Below are positions 49,359-58,272 of a stretch of 64,000 nt of DNA, in pieces. Each line of letters begins with the position of its first letter. The first letter of the stretch is position 1. The DNA comes from Novilysobacter selenitireducens. Lineage in GTDB: Bacteria > Pseudomonadota > Gammaproteobacteria > Xanthomonadales > Xanthomonadaceae. Location of the stretch: positions 1-64,000 of the forward strand of contig NZ_JAINZW010000006.1 of NCBI RefSeq assembly GCF_020026895.1, written 5' to 3'. A program made the translations under genes and the position numbers. The notes below the pieces were generated by a model. The model was given only the letters and a program-made list of their open reading frames with translations, made no database searches and was not told the DNA's origin.

Positions 49359-51566
49359 TCAGAAGAACGCCCGAACCCCGAACGCCACGCCACGGCCCGG
49401 CAGCGGCGCCAGGTCCTTGAGGAACGACGTATGCGGCCGCGCCTCCTCGTCCAGCAGGTTGCTGCCGTCCAGGAACACTTCCCACGCATTGCCACCCGCG
49501 GTGTCGACATGCCAGGCCAAGTGGGCGTCGACGAGGGTGTAGCCGGGCGTTTCGGTCTCGAACGCGGCCACGTCGACCTGGCGTGCGTAGCGCACCGCAC
49601 CGAGTGAGGCACGCCACGCGCCCGATGCCCAGCGCAGCTCGCCACCGACGCGCGACGGCACGATGCGCGGCAGGTTCCCGCTGCGTGACAGCTCGGCGGT
49701 GTAGTCGTGGCTGTGGTCACCGTGCGGCACGGCGATGGCGACTTCGCGCGTGCCGTTGCCGTCGAGATCGCCGCGCACCACGTCGCCGAATACGCGCACC
49801 GCCCAGGTGCCGGTGGCATTCTCGGCGAACGTCCAGTCGGCCTCGGCTTCCGCGCCGTTGAACGTGGCGTCGTCCTGCGTCCACAGCCGGACCGGGCCGC
49901 CGTCGTCGATGCCCGTGTCGGCCAGGTAGACGTAGTCGTTGAAACGCGCGTGGTAGACCGACGCGCTCAACCGCAGCGGGCCGCTGTGCCAGTGCAGGCC
50001 CAGCTCGGCGCGGTTGGCGGTCTCCACGCCCAGGTCCGGCGTACCCAGTTCGACACTGCCGGTGGCGACGTGGAAGCCGTTGGAGAACAGCTCCTCGGCG
50101 GTCGGTGAGCGCTGCGCGCGATCCAGGCCCAGCGACAGGTGCAGGTCCGGGTTGAGGTCCCAGCGCAGCGCGCCCGACAGGCTCGTGGTGTCGAAGTCGC
50201 GGTCCGGGCCGATCGCGCCGTCGGCGATGTCCATGCGGTTTCGGTCGTGCCGGGCGCCCAGTTCGGCGGTCAACGGCCCGAACGTTCGGTCGCCAATCCA
50301 GAACACGCCGGCGTCGCGCGAGTTCGAGCCGGGGACGAAGGCTTCCTCGCCAATGGCCAGGAAGTCGCGCTGCGACCACTGCACCCCGAGCGCGCCGTTC
50401 CAGCCGGCCAGCGGCTGGTGCACCAGCTCCACGCGTGCCTCGGTGCTGTCATTGTCGAAGACCGTACCGACCTCGTCGCCCTCGAACTCGGTGTGGGTGT
50501 ACTGGGTGTTGGCCAGTTTCACGCGCAGCGATTCGAATGCGCCCAGGTCGTCCAGACCGCCGCGCAGCTCGGTGCGGCGCTGGTCCATGACGATGCGGAC
50601 AGCCTCCTCGCCATGGCCTTCCTCCTCGTGGTCGTGCTCGTGGTGGTCCTCTTCTTCGCCTGCGTGCCCGTCCTCATGCGCATGGCTGTGGCCCGGCACG
50701 CCGTAGCGACTGTTGAACAGGCTGTAGCCCACACCGACGAAGCCGCGGTCGCCAACCCAGGACACACCGAGCCCGGCGGCATCGGTGCGGATGGCGCTGT
50801 TGGGCAGGACCCCGAAGGCACCGAGTTCTTCCTCGTGCTCCTCATGGTCGTCCTCATCTTCGTGCTCTTCGTCGCCATGCGCGGCTGCGTTTTCGGCGTA
50901 GCCGGGGATGTCGTAGTCGCCGGTCTCGCGGTGCAGGGCGTCGAAGTGGAACACCACGTTGCCGCTGCCGGCTTCGGCCGTGCCGTCCAGGCGGACCATG
51001 CCGGTACGCTCGTCGTTGACGCTGCCGGCCCGCAGCTCGGCGCGGCCTTCCAGCGGCTGCGCGGTGACGGCCTCGGGGATGCGCCCGTCGATGACGTTGA
51101 CGGCGCCACCAATCGCGCCGCTGCCGTACAGCAGCGTGGCCGGGCCCTTGAGCACCTCGATCTGGTTGGCCAGGAACGGCTCGATGCTGACGGCGTGGTC
51201 GACACTGACAGTGGACACGTCGCCCGACCCCAGCCCGTCGCTCAGCACCTGCACGCGGGCGCCGTCGAAGCCGCGGATGATCGGCCGGCCCACGCCCGGC
51301 CCGAAGTACGACGACTGCACGCCCGGCAGCTTGTTGACGGTCTCGCCCAGGGAGTTGGCCTTGGCGGCGTCGAGCTGCTCGCCGGCCAGCACATCCACCG
51401 GCCGGGTCAGGTCCTCGGCGGTTCGGGCCAGCGGGTTGGCGCGGACGACGATCGCATCCAGGTCGGTCGCCTCGGTGTGGCGCGGGTCCTCCTGTGCCCA
51501 GAGGGCGGGCGACAGGGCAAGCAGGGCGAGGAAGAGCGGAGTGCGGCGCAGGGTCGAAGGTTTCAT
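49359..51566 (-). CDS. znuD: ZnuD-like TonB-dependent zinc receptor
   Basis: The product is 735 residues from the ATG at 51566 (MKPSTLRRTPLFLALLALSP), with a signal peptide to about residue 24. A plug domain (residues ~45-160, VDVLAGEQLDAAKANSLGET, RGFDGARVQVLSDG) precedes a 22-strand barrel that ends in Phe. Two extracellular-loop-like stretches are His/Glu/Asp rich: ~230-247 (4 His) and ~293-321 (9 His), the hallmark of zinc-binding ZnuD receptors. It imports zinc across the outer membrane using TonB energy. A Zur-like box lies 36 nt upstream. An upstream in-frame extension is rejected. Confidence 0.9.
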   Translation of the reverse strand: MKPSTLRRTPLFLALLALSPALWAQEDPRHTEATDLDAIVVRANPLARTAEDLTRPVDVLAGEQLDAAKANSLGETVNKLPGVQSSYFGPGVGRPIIRGFDGARVQVLSDGLGSGDVSTVSVDHAVSIEPFLANQIEVLKGPATLLYGSGAIGGAVNVIDGRIPEAVTAQPLEGRAELRAGSVNDERTGMVRLDGTAEAGSGNVVFHFDALHRETGDYDIPGYAENAAAHGDEEHEDEDDHEEHEEELGAFGVLPNSAIRTDAAGLGVSWVGDRGFVGVGYSLFNSRYGVPGHSHAHEDGHAGEEEDHHEHDHEEEGHGEEAVRIVMDQRRTELRGGLDDLGAFESLRVKLANTQYTHTEFEGDEVGTVFDNDSTEARVELVHQPLAGWNGALGVQWSQRDFLAIGEEAFVPGSNSRDAGVFWIGDRTFGPLTAELGARHDRNRMDIADGAIGPDRDFDTTSLSGALRWDLNPDLHLSLGLDRAQRSPTAEELFSNGFHVATGSVELGTPDLGVETANRAELGLHWHSGPLRLSASVYHARFNDYVYLADTGIDDGGPVRLWTQDDATFNGAEAEADWTFAENATGTWAVRVFGDVVRGDLDGNGTREVAIAVPHGDHSHDYTAELSRSGNLPRIVPSRVGGELRWASGAWRASLGAVRYARQVDVAAFETETPGYTLVDAHLAWHVDTAGGNAWEVFLDGSNLLDEEARPHTSFLKDLAPLPGRGVAFGVRAFF

Positions 51567-51601
51567 CACGTACGTCGGGTACACTGGCGACGGCAAGAAA
51601 C

Positions 51602-51619
51602 GAAATGTTATATTGTTTC
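51602..51619. promoter_or_regulatory. Zur-box-like palindrome between znuD and the MerC gene
   Basis: GAAATGTTATATTGTTTC is an imperfect palindrome (GAAAnnnTA facing TAnnnTTTC). It strongly resembles the gamma-proteobacterial Zur operator, whose core is GAAATGTTATA facing TATAACATTTC. It also contains TATATT (51609-51614), a -10 for the plus strand, and lies in a sharp AT-rich island. A dimer bound here could block both divergent genes. Confidence 0.7.
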
Positions 51620-51621
51620 AA

Positions 51622-52053
51622 ATGGACCCGCACCCCCCCAAAGTCATGCCCGCAACCCAGACCGCCCCGGCTGCGCTCGCCACGGCCGACCGCGTCGGCC
51701 TGGCTGCCTCGTTCCTGTGCGCGATCCACTGCGCGTTGCTGCCGCTGGTGCTGGCCTTGGCGCCCGCGTTCGGACTGAAACTGGGCGGCTGGATCGACTT
51801 CGACCAGGCGTTCGTGGTGTTCGCCACCCTGCTGGGGGCCACCACGTTGACGCTGGGCTACCGCCGGCACCGCGGCTTCCACGCATGGGCGCTGCTGGTG
51901 CCGGGCCTGGCGATGGTGTGGGCGGCTTCGTTCACGCCGCTGCACAACCACTCGCTGACCCACCTGGTGATGATGGTGGTGGGGGGCGTGCTGCTGGCGC
52001 TGGCGCACCTGGTCAACCTGCGCCTGACCCACGCGGCGACGGGACGGGGCTGA
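51622..52053 (+). CDS. MerC-domain membrane protein, probably zinc-regulated
   Basis: The product is 143 residues from ATG 51622, or 135 from ATG 51646 (MPATQTAPAAL). Neither has a ribosome-binding site. Four hydrophobic helices and the FLCAIHCALLPLVLAL motif (Cys-x-x-His-Cys) define the MerC family, named for mercury uptake proteins. Here no mer genes are present, while a Zur-like box lies 2 nt upstream of ATG 51622, so a role in zinc or other metal transport is inferred. If TATATT is its -10, the transcript may be leaderless. It is divergent from znuD. Confidence 0.8.
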   Translation: MDPHPPKVMPATQTAPAALATADRVGLAASFLCAIHCALLPLVLALAPAFGLKLGGWIDFDQAFVVFATLLGATTLTLGYRRHRGFHAWALLVPGLAMVWAASFTPLHNHSLTHLVMMVVGGVLLALAHLVNLRLTHAATGRG

Positions 52054-52112
52054 ACGGCGCGACGCGCCCGCTGTGATAGCCTCTGCGGCCGCTCGCGCCC
52101 CCGGCGCGGCCT

Positions 52113-52118
52113 TATAAT
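52113..52118 (+). promoter_or_regulatory. -10 element of the thx gene
   Basis: A perfect TATAAT in a GC-rich context would start transcription near 52125, about 62 nt before ATG 52187. The -35 is weak. Confidence 0.5.
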
Positions 52119-52137
52119 GCGACCACCTCGCAGGATT

Positions 52138-52160
52138 CCGCGCCGATCGGCGCGGTTTTT
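52138..52160 (+). terminator. Terminator-like hairpin in the thx leader
   Basis: CCGCGCC (52138-52144) and GGCGCGG (52149-52155) pair around GATC and are followed at once by TTTTT (52156-52160). It lies between the thx -10 and the start codon. It may end transcripts of the MerC gene or act as an attenuator for thx. Confidence 0.7.
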
Positions 52161-52186
52161 CACTTTACGGATTCAGGAGCAGCACC

Positions 52187-52375
52187 ATGGGTAAGGGCGA
52201 CCGCAAGACCGCCAAGGGCAAGCGTTTCAACTCCAGCTACGGCAACGTCCGCACCGCTGGTGCCACCACCAAGGCCACCGGCGCTGCAGCTGCCCCGGTT
52301 GCCAAGAAGACCACCAAGTCCGTCGCCAAGGCGCCGGCCAAGAAGGTCACCAAGAAGACCGTCGCCAAGGACTGA
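52187..52375 (+). CDS. 30S ribosomal protein THX family with basic tail
   Basis: The product is 62 residues. MGKGDRKTAKGKRFNSSYGN matches the THX/Sra-type start MGKGDRKT-x-GK-x-x-x-x-SYG found in Thermus THX and in many gamma-proteobacteria. Residues ~30-62 are an Ala/Lys-rich tail with repeated AKK and TKK units, like histone H1 tails. THX binds 16S rRNA in the head. The tail is not part of the Thermus protein (26 residues). The leader carries a terminator-like hairpin, and a perfect terminator follows the gene. AGGAGC is the ribosome-binding site. Confidence 0.8.
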   Translation: MGKGDRKTAKGKRFNSSYGNVRTAGATTKATGAAAAPVAKKTTKSVAKAPAKKVTKKTVAKD

Positions 52376-52408
52376 GCGCCCCCGCGCACCGTTGCGACGC
52401 TTCGATCG

Positions 52409-52435
52409 AAAAGCCCCGCCAGTGCGGGGCTTTTT
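52409..52435. terminator. Terminator between thx and hutI
   Basis: AGCCCCGC (52412-52419) pairs with GCGGGGCT (52424-52431) around CAGT, with AAAA before and TTTTT after. It fits termination of thx on the plus strand and hutI on the minus strand. Confidence 0.92.
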
Positions 52436-52471
52436 CGTTGGGGCGGGCGCACGCGACTGGCGCGCGCCGTG

Positions 52472-53701
52472 TCAGGCGACGCGCGTGCCCGCAACGCGCA
52501 CGGAGTCGCACAGGTCGCCGCCCAGCCAATAGCAGAGTTCGGACGGGTGGCCGACGCGCCACTGCACGAAGTCGGCGCGCATGCCGACGCGCAGCGCGCC
52601 GCGATCCTGCAGTCCGAGTGCGCGCGCCGCGTGGACGGTGGTGCCGCGCAGGGCTTCTTCCGGTGTCAGGCGGAAGTGCGTGCAGGCGAGCTGCATCGCT
52701 TGGCGCAGCGACAGCAGTGGGGACGTGCCGGGGTTGCAGTCGGTGGCCACCGCCATGGGCACGCCCTGGCCGCGGAACGCGTCCAGCGGCGGCAGCTTCG
52801 TCTCGCGCAGCACGTGGAACGCGCCGGGCAGCAGCACGGCGACCGCGCCGCGTCCTGCCATCGCGCGCACGCCGTCGCTGGAGGTGTGTTCGACGTGGTC
52901 GGCCGACAACCCGGCGTACTCGGCCACCAGCGCCGCGCCGCCGAGGTCGCTGAGCTGGTCGGCGTGCAGCTTCACCGGCAGGTCGAGCGCCCGCGCGGCA
53001 TCGAACACCCGTCGTGTCTGCGCCGGCGAAAACCCGATGCCCTCGCAGAACGCGTCAACCGCATCGACCAGGCCCTCGGCGTGGAGCTGTGGCAGCCATT
53101 CGATCACCGCGTCGATGTAGTCATCCGCGCGGCCTTCGAACTCCGGAGGCAGCGCGTGCGCCGCCAGGTACGTGGTGCGGACTTCGATCCCCAGGGCCTC
53201 GCCGACCTGGCGCGCCACGCGCAGCATCTTGCGCTCGTTCGCAAGGTCCAGCCCGTAGCCCGACTTGATCTCGACCGTTGTGGCGCCATCGGTCGCCAGC
53301 GCACGGGCCCGCGGCAAGGACTGCGCCAGCAGTTCGACCTCGCTGGCGGCGCGCACCGCACGTACCGTCGACAGGATGCCGCCGCCGGCGCGGGCGATGG
53401 CCTCGTAACTTTCGCCCTGCAGGCGCATCTCGAACTCGCGCGCGCGGTCGCCCGCGAACACCAGGTGCGTGTGGCAATCGACCAGGCCGGGTGTGATCCA
53501 GCCGGTGGCCTCGATGACCTCGCGTGCCAGCGACTCAGGCGTGCCCGGAAGCGCGTCGCGAGGCCCGACGTGCGTAATCACGCCGTCGCGCCAGGCCAGC
53601 GCGCCATCGGCGATATCGCCATAGCCGCTGTCCCCATCGAGCGTCGCCAGGGACGCGCCAATGACGATCCCATCCCACTGCTTGTCGTGTCCGTTGCTCA
53701 T
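52472..53701 (-). CDS. hutI: Imidazolonepropionase
   Basis: The product is 409 residues from the ATG at 53701 ([20 protein letters not shown]). The amidohydrolase fold has the metal motif [16 protein letters not shown], then [19 protein letters not shown] and [10 protein letters not shown]. It opens the imidazolone ring in histidine degradation to formiminoglutamate. It is divergent from hutF with 74 bp between. A TACAAT -10 (53708-53713, minus strand) is near the start. An upstream frame into hutF is rejected. Confidence 0.96.
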   Translation of the reverse strand: MSNGHDKQWDGIVIGASLATLDGDSGYGDIADGALAWRDGVITHVGPRDALPGTPESLAREVIEATGWITPGLVDCHTHLVFAGDRAREFEMRLQGESYEAIARAGGGILSTVRAVRAASEVELLAQSLPRARALATDGATTVEIKSGYGLDLANERKMLRVARQVGEALGIEVRTTYLAAHALPPEFEGRADDYIDAVIEWLPQLHAEGLVDAVDAFCEGIGFSPAQTRRVFDAARALDLPVKLHADQLSDLGGAALVAEYAGLSADHVEHTSSDGVRAMAGRGAVAVLLPGAFHVLRETKLPPLDAFRGQGVPMAVATDCNPGTSPLLSLRQAMQLACTHFRLTPEEALRGTTVHAARALGLQDRGALRVGMRADFVQWRVGHPSELCYWLGGDLCDSVRVAGTRVA

Positions 53702-53707
53702 CCGCGC

Positions 53708-53713
53708 ATTGTA
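53708..53713 (-). promoter_or_regulatory. -10 element of hutI
   Basis: TACAAT on the minus strand lies 6 nt upstream of the start codon, which would leave almost no leader. Across the gap, CATAAT at 53764-53769 is a possible -10 for hutF, also only 6 nt from its ATG. The two starts may both give leaderless or very short-leader transcripts. No HutC operator was recognised. Confidence 0.35.
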
Positions 53714-53775
53714 GGCGGGCGGGGCAGGGCGGCTGCCGGCGGCGATAACTGGCCGCAAGTGGCCATAATCCCCGC

Positions 53776-55095
53776 ATGCAGACTTCGACCGCCCCCCGTC
53801 TCTGGCAGCCGGCCCATGGCTGGCAACCCCTGTCCGTCGACGCACCGCACGGCCTGCCTGCCGGCACGCGACTTCTGCCCGGCATCGCCAACCTGCATTC
53901 GCACGCCTTCCAGCGCGCCATGGCCGGCATGGCTGAGCGCCGCGGTGACAGCGACCAGGACAGTTTCTGGACGTGGCGGGAAACCATGTACCGCTTCGCC
54001 GGCCGGTTCGACCCCGACACGCTGCGCGCCGTTGCCGCGCAGCTGTACGTGGAGATGCTGGAAGCCGGCTACACCAGCGTCTGCGAGTTCCACTACCTGC
54101 ACCACGCCCCCGACGGCCGGCCGTACGACGACCCGGCCGCCATGTCGCGCGCGCTCATCGACGCCGCACGCGAAACCTGCATCCGCCTGACCCTGCTGCC
54201 GGTGCTCTACATGACCGGCGGTTTCGACGGCCGTGCGCTCGGCGAGCGTCAGCGCCGGTTCGGCCACGACATCGACGGCTACCTGCGCCTGCTCGAGACG
54301 TTGCGTGCCGAGCAAGACGACACCCTGCGCATCGGTTGCGCGCTGCACAGCCTGCGCGCCGTGCCGCACGATGCCATGACCGCCGTGCTGGCCGCGCTGC
54401 CATCCGACAGCCGCATCCACATCCACATCGCCGAGCAGACCGGCGAGGTCGACGACTGTGTCGCGGTGCGCGGCGTCCGACCGGTGCAGTGGCTGCTGGA
54501 CCACGCCGACGTCGACGCGCGCTGGACCTTGGTCCATGCCACGCACCTGGACGACGCCGAAGTCGCAGCCACCGCGCGCAGCGGTGCGACGGTGGCAATC
54601 TGCCCGACCACCGAGGCCAACCTCGGCGACGGCCTGTTCCGGCTGCGCGACTACCTGGACGCCGGCGGCGCGTGGGGCATCGGTTCGGATTCGCACATCT
54701 CGGTGAGCCCGGTGGAGGAGCTGCGCTGGCTGGAATACGGGCAGCGGCTGGCGACGCGTCGCCGCAACATCGCGACGTCGCCGCAGGTCCGCAGCGTGGG
54801 CGAAACCCTGCTGGGCGGCGTGCTGGCCAGTGCCGCCGCATCGACGGGCCACACCACCGACAGCGTGCGCGATGGACGGCCGGCCGATGCGTTCTCGCTA
54901 TCGGTGGATTCGCCGGTGATGGCCGGGGCCGACGACGGCGATTCGATCGACCGCTGGATGTTCAGCGGCAACCGGGCGCTCGTGGACCGGGTGTGGGTGG
55001 ACGGGCAGTGCGTCGTCGAGGGTGGCCGCCACCGGGCATCCGACGACGTTGCGCAGCGCTACCGCGTAGCGATGGCGCGCCTGCTCGCAGACTGA
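53776..55095 (+). CDS. hutF: Formimidoylglutamate deiminase
   Basis: The product is 439 residues of the amidohydrolase family. The metal site is in [34 protein letters not shown] carries the catalytic region, and GIGSDSHIS follows. HutF releases ammonia from N-formimino-glutamate to give N-formylglutamate, the five-step Pseudomonas-type pathway rather than the HutG route of Bacillus. Divergent hutI acts one step before. hutU lies 8.7 kb downstream at the right edge; hutH and hutG are not in the window. REP units follow the stop. Confidence 0.95.
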   Translation: MQTSTAPRLWQPAHGWQPLSVDAPHGLPAGTRLLPGIANLHSHAFQRAMAGMAERRGDSDQDSFWTWRETMYRFAGRFDPDTLRAVAAQLYVEMLEAGYTSVCEFHYLHHAPDGRPYDDPAAMSRALIDAARETCIRLTLLPVLYMTGGFDGRALGERQRRFGHDIDGYLRLLETLRAEQDDTLRIGCALHSLRAVPHDAMTAVLAALPSDSRIHIHIAEQTGEVDDCVAVRGVRPVQWLLDHADVDARWTLVHATHLDDAEVAATARSGATVAICPTTEANLGDGLFRLRDYLDAGGAWGIGSDSHISVSPVEELRWLEYGQRLATRRRNIATSPQVRSVGETLLGGVLASAAASTGHTTDSVRDGRPADAFSLSVDSPVMAGADDGDSIDRWMFSGNRALVDRVWVDGQCVVEGGRHRASDDVAQRYRVAMARLLAD

Positions 55096-55104
55096 CGTGC
55101 CTTT

Positions 55105-55178
55105 GTAGGAGCGGCTTCAGCCGCGATCCAATCTGCCGGCGAGCGCGAGGCTCCGATCGCGGCTGAAGCCGCTCCTAC
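55105..55178. repeat. REP doublet, subfamily A (site 5)
   Basis: An A-type unit at 55105-55127 and an inverted copy at 55156-55178 lie 28 bp apart, just after hutF and before the serine hydrolase gene. The remaining spacer up to 55340 has a possible TACGAT -10 at 55221. Confidence 0.92.
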
Positions 55179-55340
55179 AGGGTGCCGTGTGGTGTGGGGG
55201 GCGGGGTCCGCGTGGCGACATACGATCTCGCGTCGCCGAAGACCGGGTTCGTCGCGGCCAGCGGCCCCTCCGTCGCAAGGCCCGGCAAGCCGCGATGCGA
55301 CCCGCCAGGCTTCAGGCTCCATCCGTATCAGGAGCCTGCC

Positions 55341-56993
55341 GTGCACCGTGTCCTCCGCCCCCTCGCCCTCGCGGTTGCCGCCACATTCGCGCTGCCCGCC
55401 CACGCCATGACCGATGCCGAGCTCGACGCCATCGTCGCCAAGCGCCTGCACGGCGACCGCACCGGCGCGTGCTTCGCCGTGGCGGTGATCGACGGTGCGG
55501 TCGCACGCAGCTTCACCTGCGCCGCCGCCGACGGCTCGCCCCGCATCGGCGCCCACAGTGCCTTCGAGATCGGCTCGGTCACCAAGACGATGACCTCCAC
55601 GCTGCTGGCCGACCTCATCGAGCGCGGCAAGGCCGACCTGGACGATCCGCTGGCCGACTATCTCCCCGAAGGCACGGCCGTTCCGGAGTTCGAAGGCGCG
55701 CCGATCCTGCTGCGCCACGTCGTGACGCATACCAGTGGCCTGCCGGCCCTGCCGCCGGGCGGGCTGGTCAACGACATGGCCGATCCGTACGCGAAGCTGA
55801 CGCCCCAGGACCTGCTGGCCGCGTTGTCGGACGTCACGCTGGACCGTGCGCCGGGCACCGGATTCGAATACTCCAACTACGCCTCGATGCTGCTCTCGTA
55901 CGCCGTTGCGCGCCGTGCCGGCGAAGGCATGGACGCACTGCTGCGCGAGCGCGTGTTCACGCCACTGGCGATGGACGGCGCGCACCTGTCCGACCCGCCT
56001 GCCGGCGTGCGCACCGCCACTGGCCACACGCCCAACGCGCAAGCGACGGGTGCCTGGCACTTTGACCCCGCCCTGGCGGGCGTCGGTGGCGTGCGGGCGA
56101 CGCTCGACGACATGGTCCATTACGTGCAGGCCCACCTCGGGCAGCGCCCGTCAGCGCTGGATGCCGCGCTCGAGCGCACCCGCCAGCCGGTCGAAACCGC
56201 GTCGGGCCAACCGATGGCGATGAACTGGATGCTCGCACCGCTCGAGGGCCGCACGGTGCACGCGCACGAGGGCGGCACCGGCGGGTTCTCCTCCTTCGTC
56301 GCCTTCGATACCGAACGCAATCGCGGCGCGGTGGTGCTGTCGGACACGGCGCTGACCTCGGTTGGCGGGCTCGGCAGCCTCGGCCTGCACCTGCTTGACC
56401 AGCGCGTTCCGCTGGGCGCGCCGCGCAAGGCGACGCAGGCGCCGGTGGACCTGCTCGATGCGCTGGTGGGCACCTGGCAGTTGCAGGGCGGGCCGCGCAT
56501 GGAGGTCCGACGAAAGGACGACGCGCTTGAGATCCAGGCGCCCCGGCAACCGGCCTTCGAACTGGGCTACGACGACGCCGGTGACTTCTACCCGCTGGCG
56601 TTCGATGCGCTGCTGCGGCCGCAACAGAGTGCCGATGGCGCCTACCGCTTCACCTGGCACCAGGGCGGCGGCGTATTGGCGGCCCGGCGGGTCGAGGCGG
56701 ATGCCACGGCGGCGTTGGCTTCGGCGCCTGCACTGGCGCCCGCGCAGCTGGGTGAATACGCCGGCACGTACCCGCTGATGCCATCGATGGCACTGGAGGT
56801 ACGCGTACAGGGCGACACCCTGTTCGCGCAGGCCACGGGGCAGGGCGCGTTCCCGCTGGCGCCGGTGGCGGCCGACGTCTTCGAAGCCGCCGAATACGGC
56901 ATCGAGATCCGCTTCGAGCGCGACGACGCCGGCGAGGTCACCGCGCTTGCGCTGCACCAGGGTGGCCAGATCCTGCGCGGTGCGCGACGCTAG
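55341..56993 (+). CDS. Secreted serine hydrolase, beta-lactamase/class C-like
   Basis: The product is 550 residues from a GTG at 55341. I chose GTG because AGGAG (55330-55334) is 6 nt upstream and a signal peptide (MHRVLRPLALAVAATFALPA, then HA) begins there. The long frame from 55182 has no signal peptide. The serine beta-lactamase-like domain (~25-370) has the SxxK motif Ser79-Val-Thr-Lys82, the YxN motif Tyr177-Ser-Asn and HEGGTGG as the third motif. A C-terminal lipocalin-like region follows (VGTWQLQGGPRMEVRRKDD, LGEYAGTYPL). The substrate is unknown: peptide, ester or D-amino-acid amide. The next gene starts 4 nt after its stop. Confidence 0.85.
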   Translation: MHRVLRPLALAVAATFALPAHAMTDAELDAIVAKRLHGDRTGACFAVAVIDGAVARSFTCAAADGSPRIGAHSAFEIGSVTKTMTSTLLADLIERGKADLDDPLADYLPEGTAVPEFEGAPILLRHVVTHTSGLPALPPGGLVNDMADPYAKLTPQDLLAALSDVTLDRAPGTGFEYSNYASMLLSYAVARRAGEGMDALLRERVFTPLAMDGAHLSDPPAGVRTATGHTPNAQATGAWHFDPALAGVGGVRATLDDMVHYVQAHLGQRPSALDAALERTRQPVETASGQPMAMNWMLAPLEGRTVHAHEGGTGGFSSFVAFDTERNRGAVVLSDTALTSVGGLGSLGLHLLDQRVPLGAPRKATQAPVDLLDALVGTWQLQGGPRMEVRRKDDALEIQAPRQPAFELGYDDAGDFYPLAFDALLRPQQSADGAYRFTWHQGGGVLAARRVEADATAALASAPALAPAQLGEYAGTYPLMPSMALEVRVQGDTLFAQATGQGAFPLAPVAADVFEAAEYGIEIRFERDDAGEVTALALHQGGQILRGARR

Positions 56994-56997
56994 GGCG

Positions 56998-58272
56998 ATG
57001 CCGATGAATGCCGCGCCGCCGTCTTACCCGCTCGACCGCTCGCTGCCGCCCGACGTACTCATCGGCGGCAACACGGTCTGGAGCCGCTACCGCCAGTTCC
57101 CGGTGTTCAGCGGCCCGTGGCTGCGCGGGCGGACGCTGCTGTTCGCGTCGGTCATCGCGGTGTTCGCTGCGGTCACCGCGTTCGGCGTGGGTTTCTCGAC
57201 GCGGGACTATGGCGTGGGTGCGCTGGCGGGCCTGCACCTGCTGGCGGCGTTCACGCTGATGGCCACGGCCGGGCCGGCGCTGGCGACATGGGTGCGCTAC
57301 CGGCGCTGGCCTGCGGTGAAGGAACGCCGTGGCGTCGTGCTGGCGGTGCTGGTCGGCATCGGCGTGAGCTTCGTGGCCGACTTCTGGGCGTCGTCGTATG
57401 TGGAGCAGGTGGTCGAAGCCGCCTACCGCAGCAACGGCCAACCCCTTCCCGCGATCGCCGACGAGGTGCCGATGGCCGAACGCGCCGTCGCGCTCACCAT
57501 CAACCTGGTCTTCCTGGTGGTGGTCTACGGGTTGTTCGGCGGTGGCCTGGCATTGCGGGCCTACTTCAGCGAGCAGCGACGCTGGCTGGACAACCACCAC
57601 GCGCAGGAAGTCGCGCAGCTGCGCGAGGCAAAGCAACACAGCGACCTGCGCCTGGGCGTGCTGCAGGCGCAGGTCGAACCGCACTTCCTGTTCAACACGC
57701 TGGCCTCGGTGCGCGCGCTGGTGCGCCAGGACCCGGCGCAGGCCGAGGCCACGCTGGACGCGCTGGTGGACCACCTGCGCTCCACCATTCCGCAGCTGCG
57801 CGACGACGGCGACGGGCTGGTGCATTCCACGCTCGGCCAGCAGCTGGACATCTGCACGAGCTACCTGGAGTTGATGCGGCTGCGCATGGGCGGGCGGCTG
57901 TCGTACGCGATCGAGGCCGACGAGGCCTTACGCGCCCGGCCGTACCCGCCGCTGCTGCTCATCACGCTGGTGGAGAACGCCATCAAGCACGGCATCGAGC
58001 CCAAGCCCGGCCCGGGCCGCGTCGTCGTGCGTGCGCTGGAGGATGCCGACCACCTCAACGTCACGGTGATCGACGACGGCGTCGGCCTGCAGCCCGGCCT
58101 GGGCAGCGGCGTCGGGCTGGCCAACGTGCGCGAGCAGCTGCTAGAACGCTACGGCGGCCGCGCGGCGCTGCACATGCGCAGCACGCCGGGGCAGGGTGTG
58201 GAGGCGGAGATCCGCTTGCCGCTTGAAGCGCCGGAAACGACGGTCGAACCGGATGGAGCGCGACACGCATGA
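56998..58272 (+). CDS. Sensor histidine kinase, LytS/YehU type
   Basis: The product is 424 residues from ATG 56998, 4 nt after the serine hydrolase stop. ATG 57004 is an alternative. Four to five N-terminal membrane helices precede a coiled stretch (WLDNHHAQEVAQLREAKQHS) and the His_kinase domain. The phospho-acceptor is His229 in AQVEPHFLFNTLASVRALV, and the ATPase N- and G-boxes are VENAIKHGIE and GVGLANVREQLLERYG. It signals to the response regulator encoded next (4-nt overlap). The signal sensed is unknown. Confidence 0.92.
   Translation: MPMNAAPPSYPLDRSLPPDVLIGGNTVWSRYRQFPVFSGPWLRGRTLLFASVIAVFAAVTAFGVGFSTRDYGVGALAGLHLLAAFTLMATAGPALATWVRYRRWPAVKERRGVVLAVLVGIGVSFVADFWASSYVEQVVEAAYRSNGQPLPAIADEVPMAERAVALTINLVFLVVVYGLFGGGLALRAYFSEQRRWLDNHHAQEVAQLREAKQHSDLRLGVLQAQVEPHFLFNTLASVRALVRQDPAQAEATLDALVDHLRSTIPQLRDDGDGLVHSTLGQQLDICTSYLELMRLRMGGRLSYAIEADEALRARPYPPLLLITLVENAIKHGIEPKPGPGRVVVRALEDADHLNVTVIDDGVGLQPGLGSGVGLANVREQLLERYGGRAALHMRSTPGQGVEAEIRLPLEAPETTVEPDGARHA

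Noticed and set aside
51622-52053. Mercury-resistance function for the MerC-domain protein.
   Set aside because: No merR, merT, merP or merA is nearby, and the Zur-like box and znuD point to zinc.
53702-53775. HutC operator in the hutI-hutF gap.
   Set aside because: I found -10-like boxes but no palindrome that I could match to a HutC site by eye.
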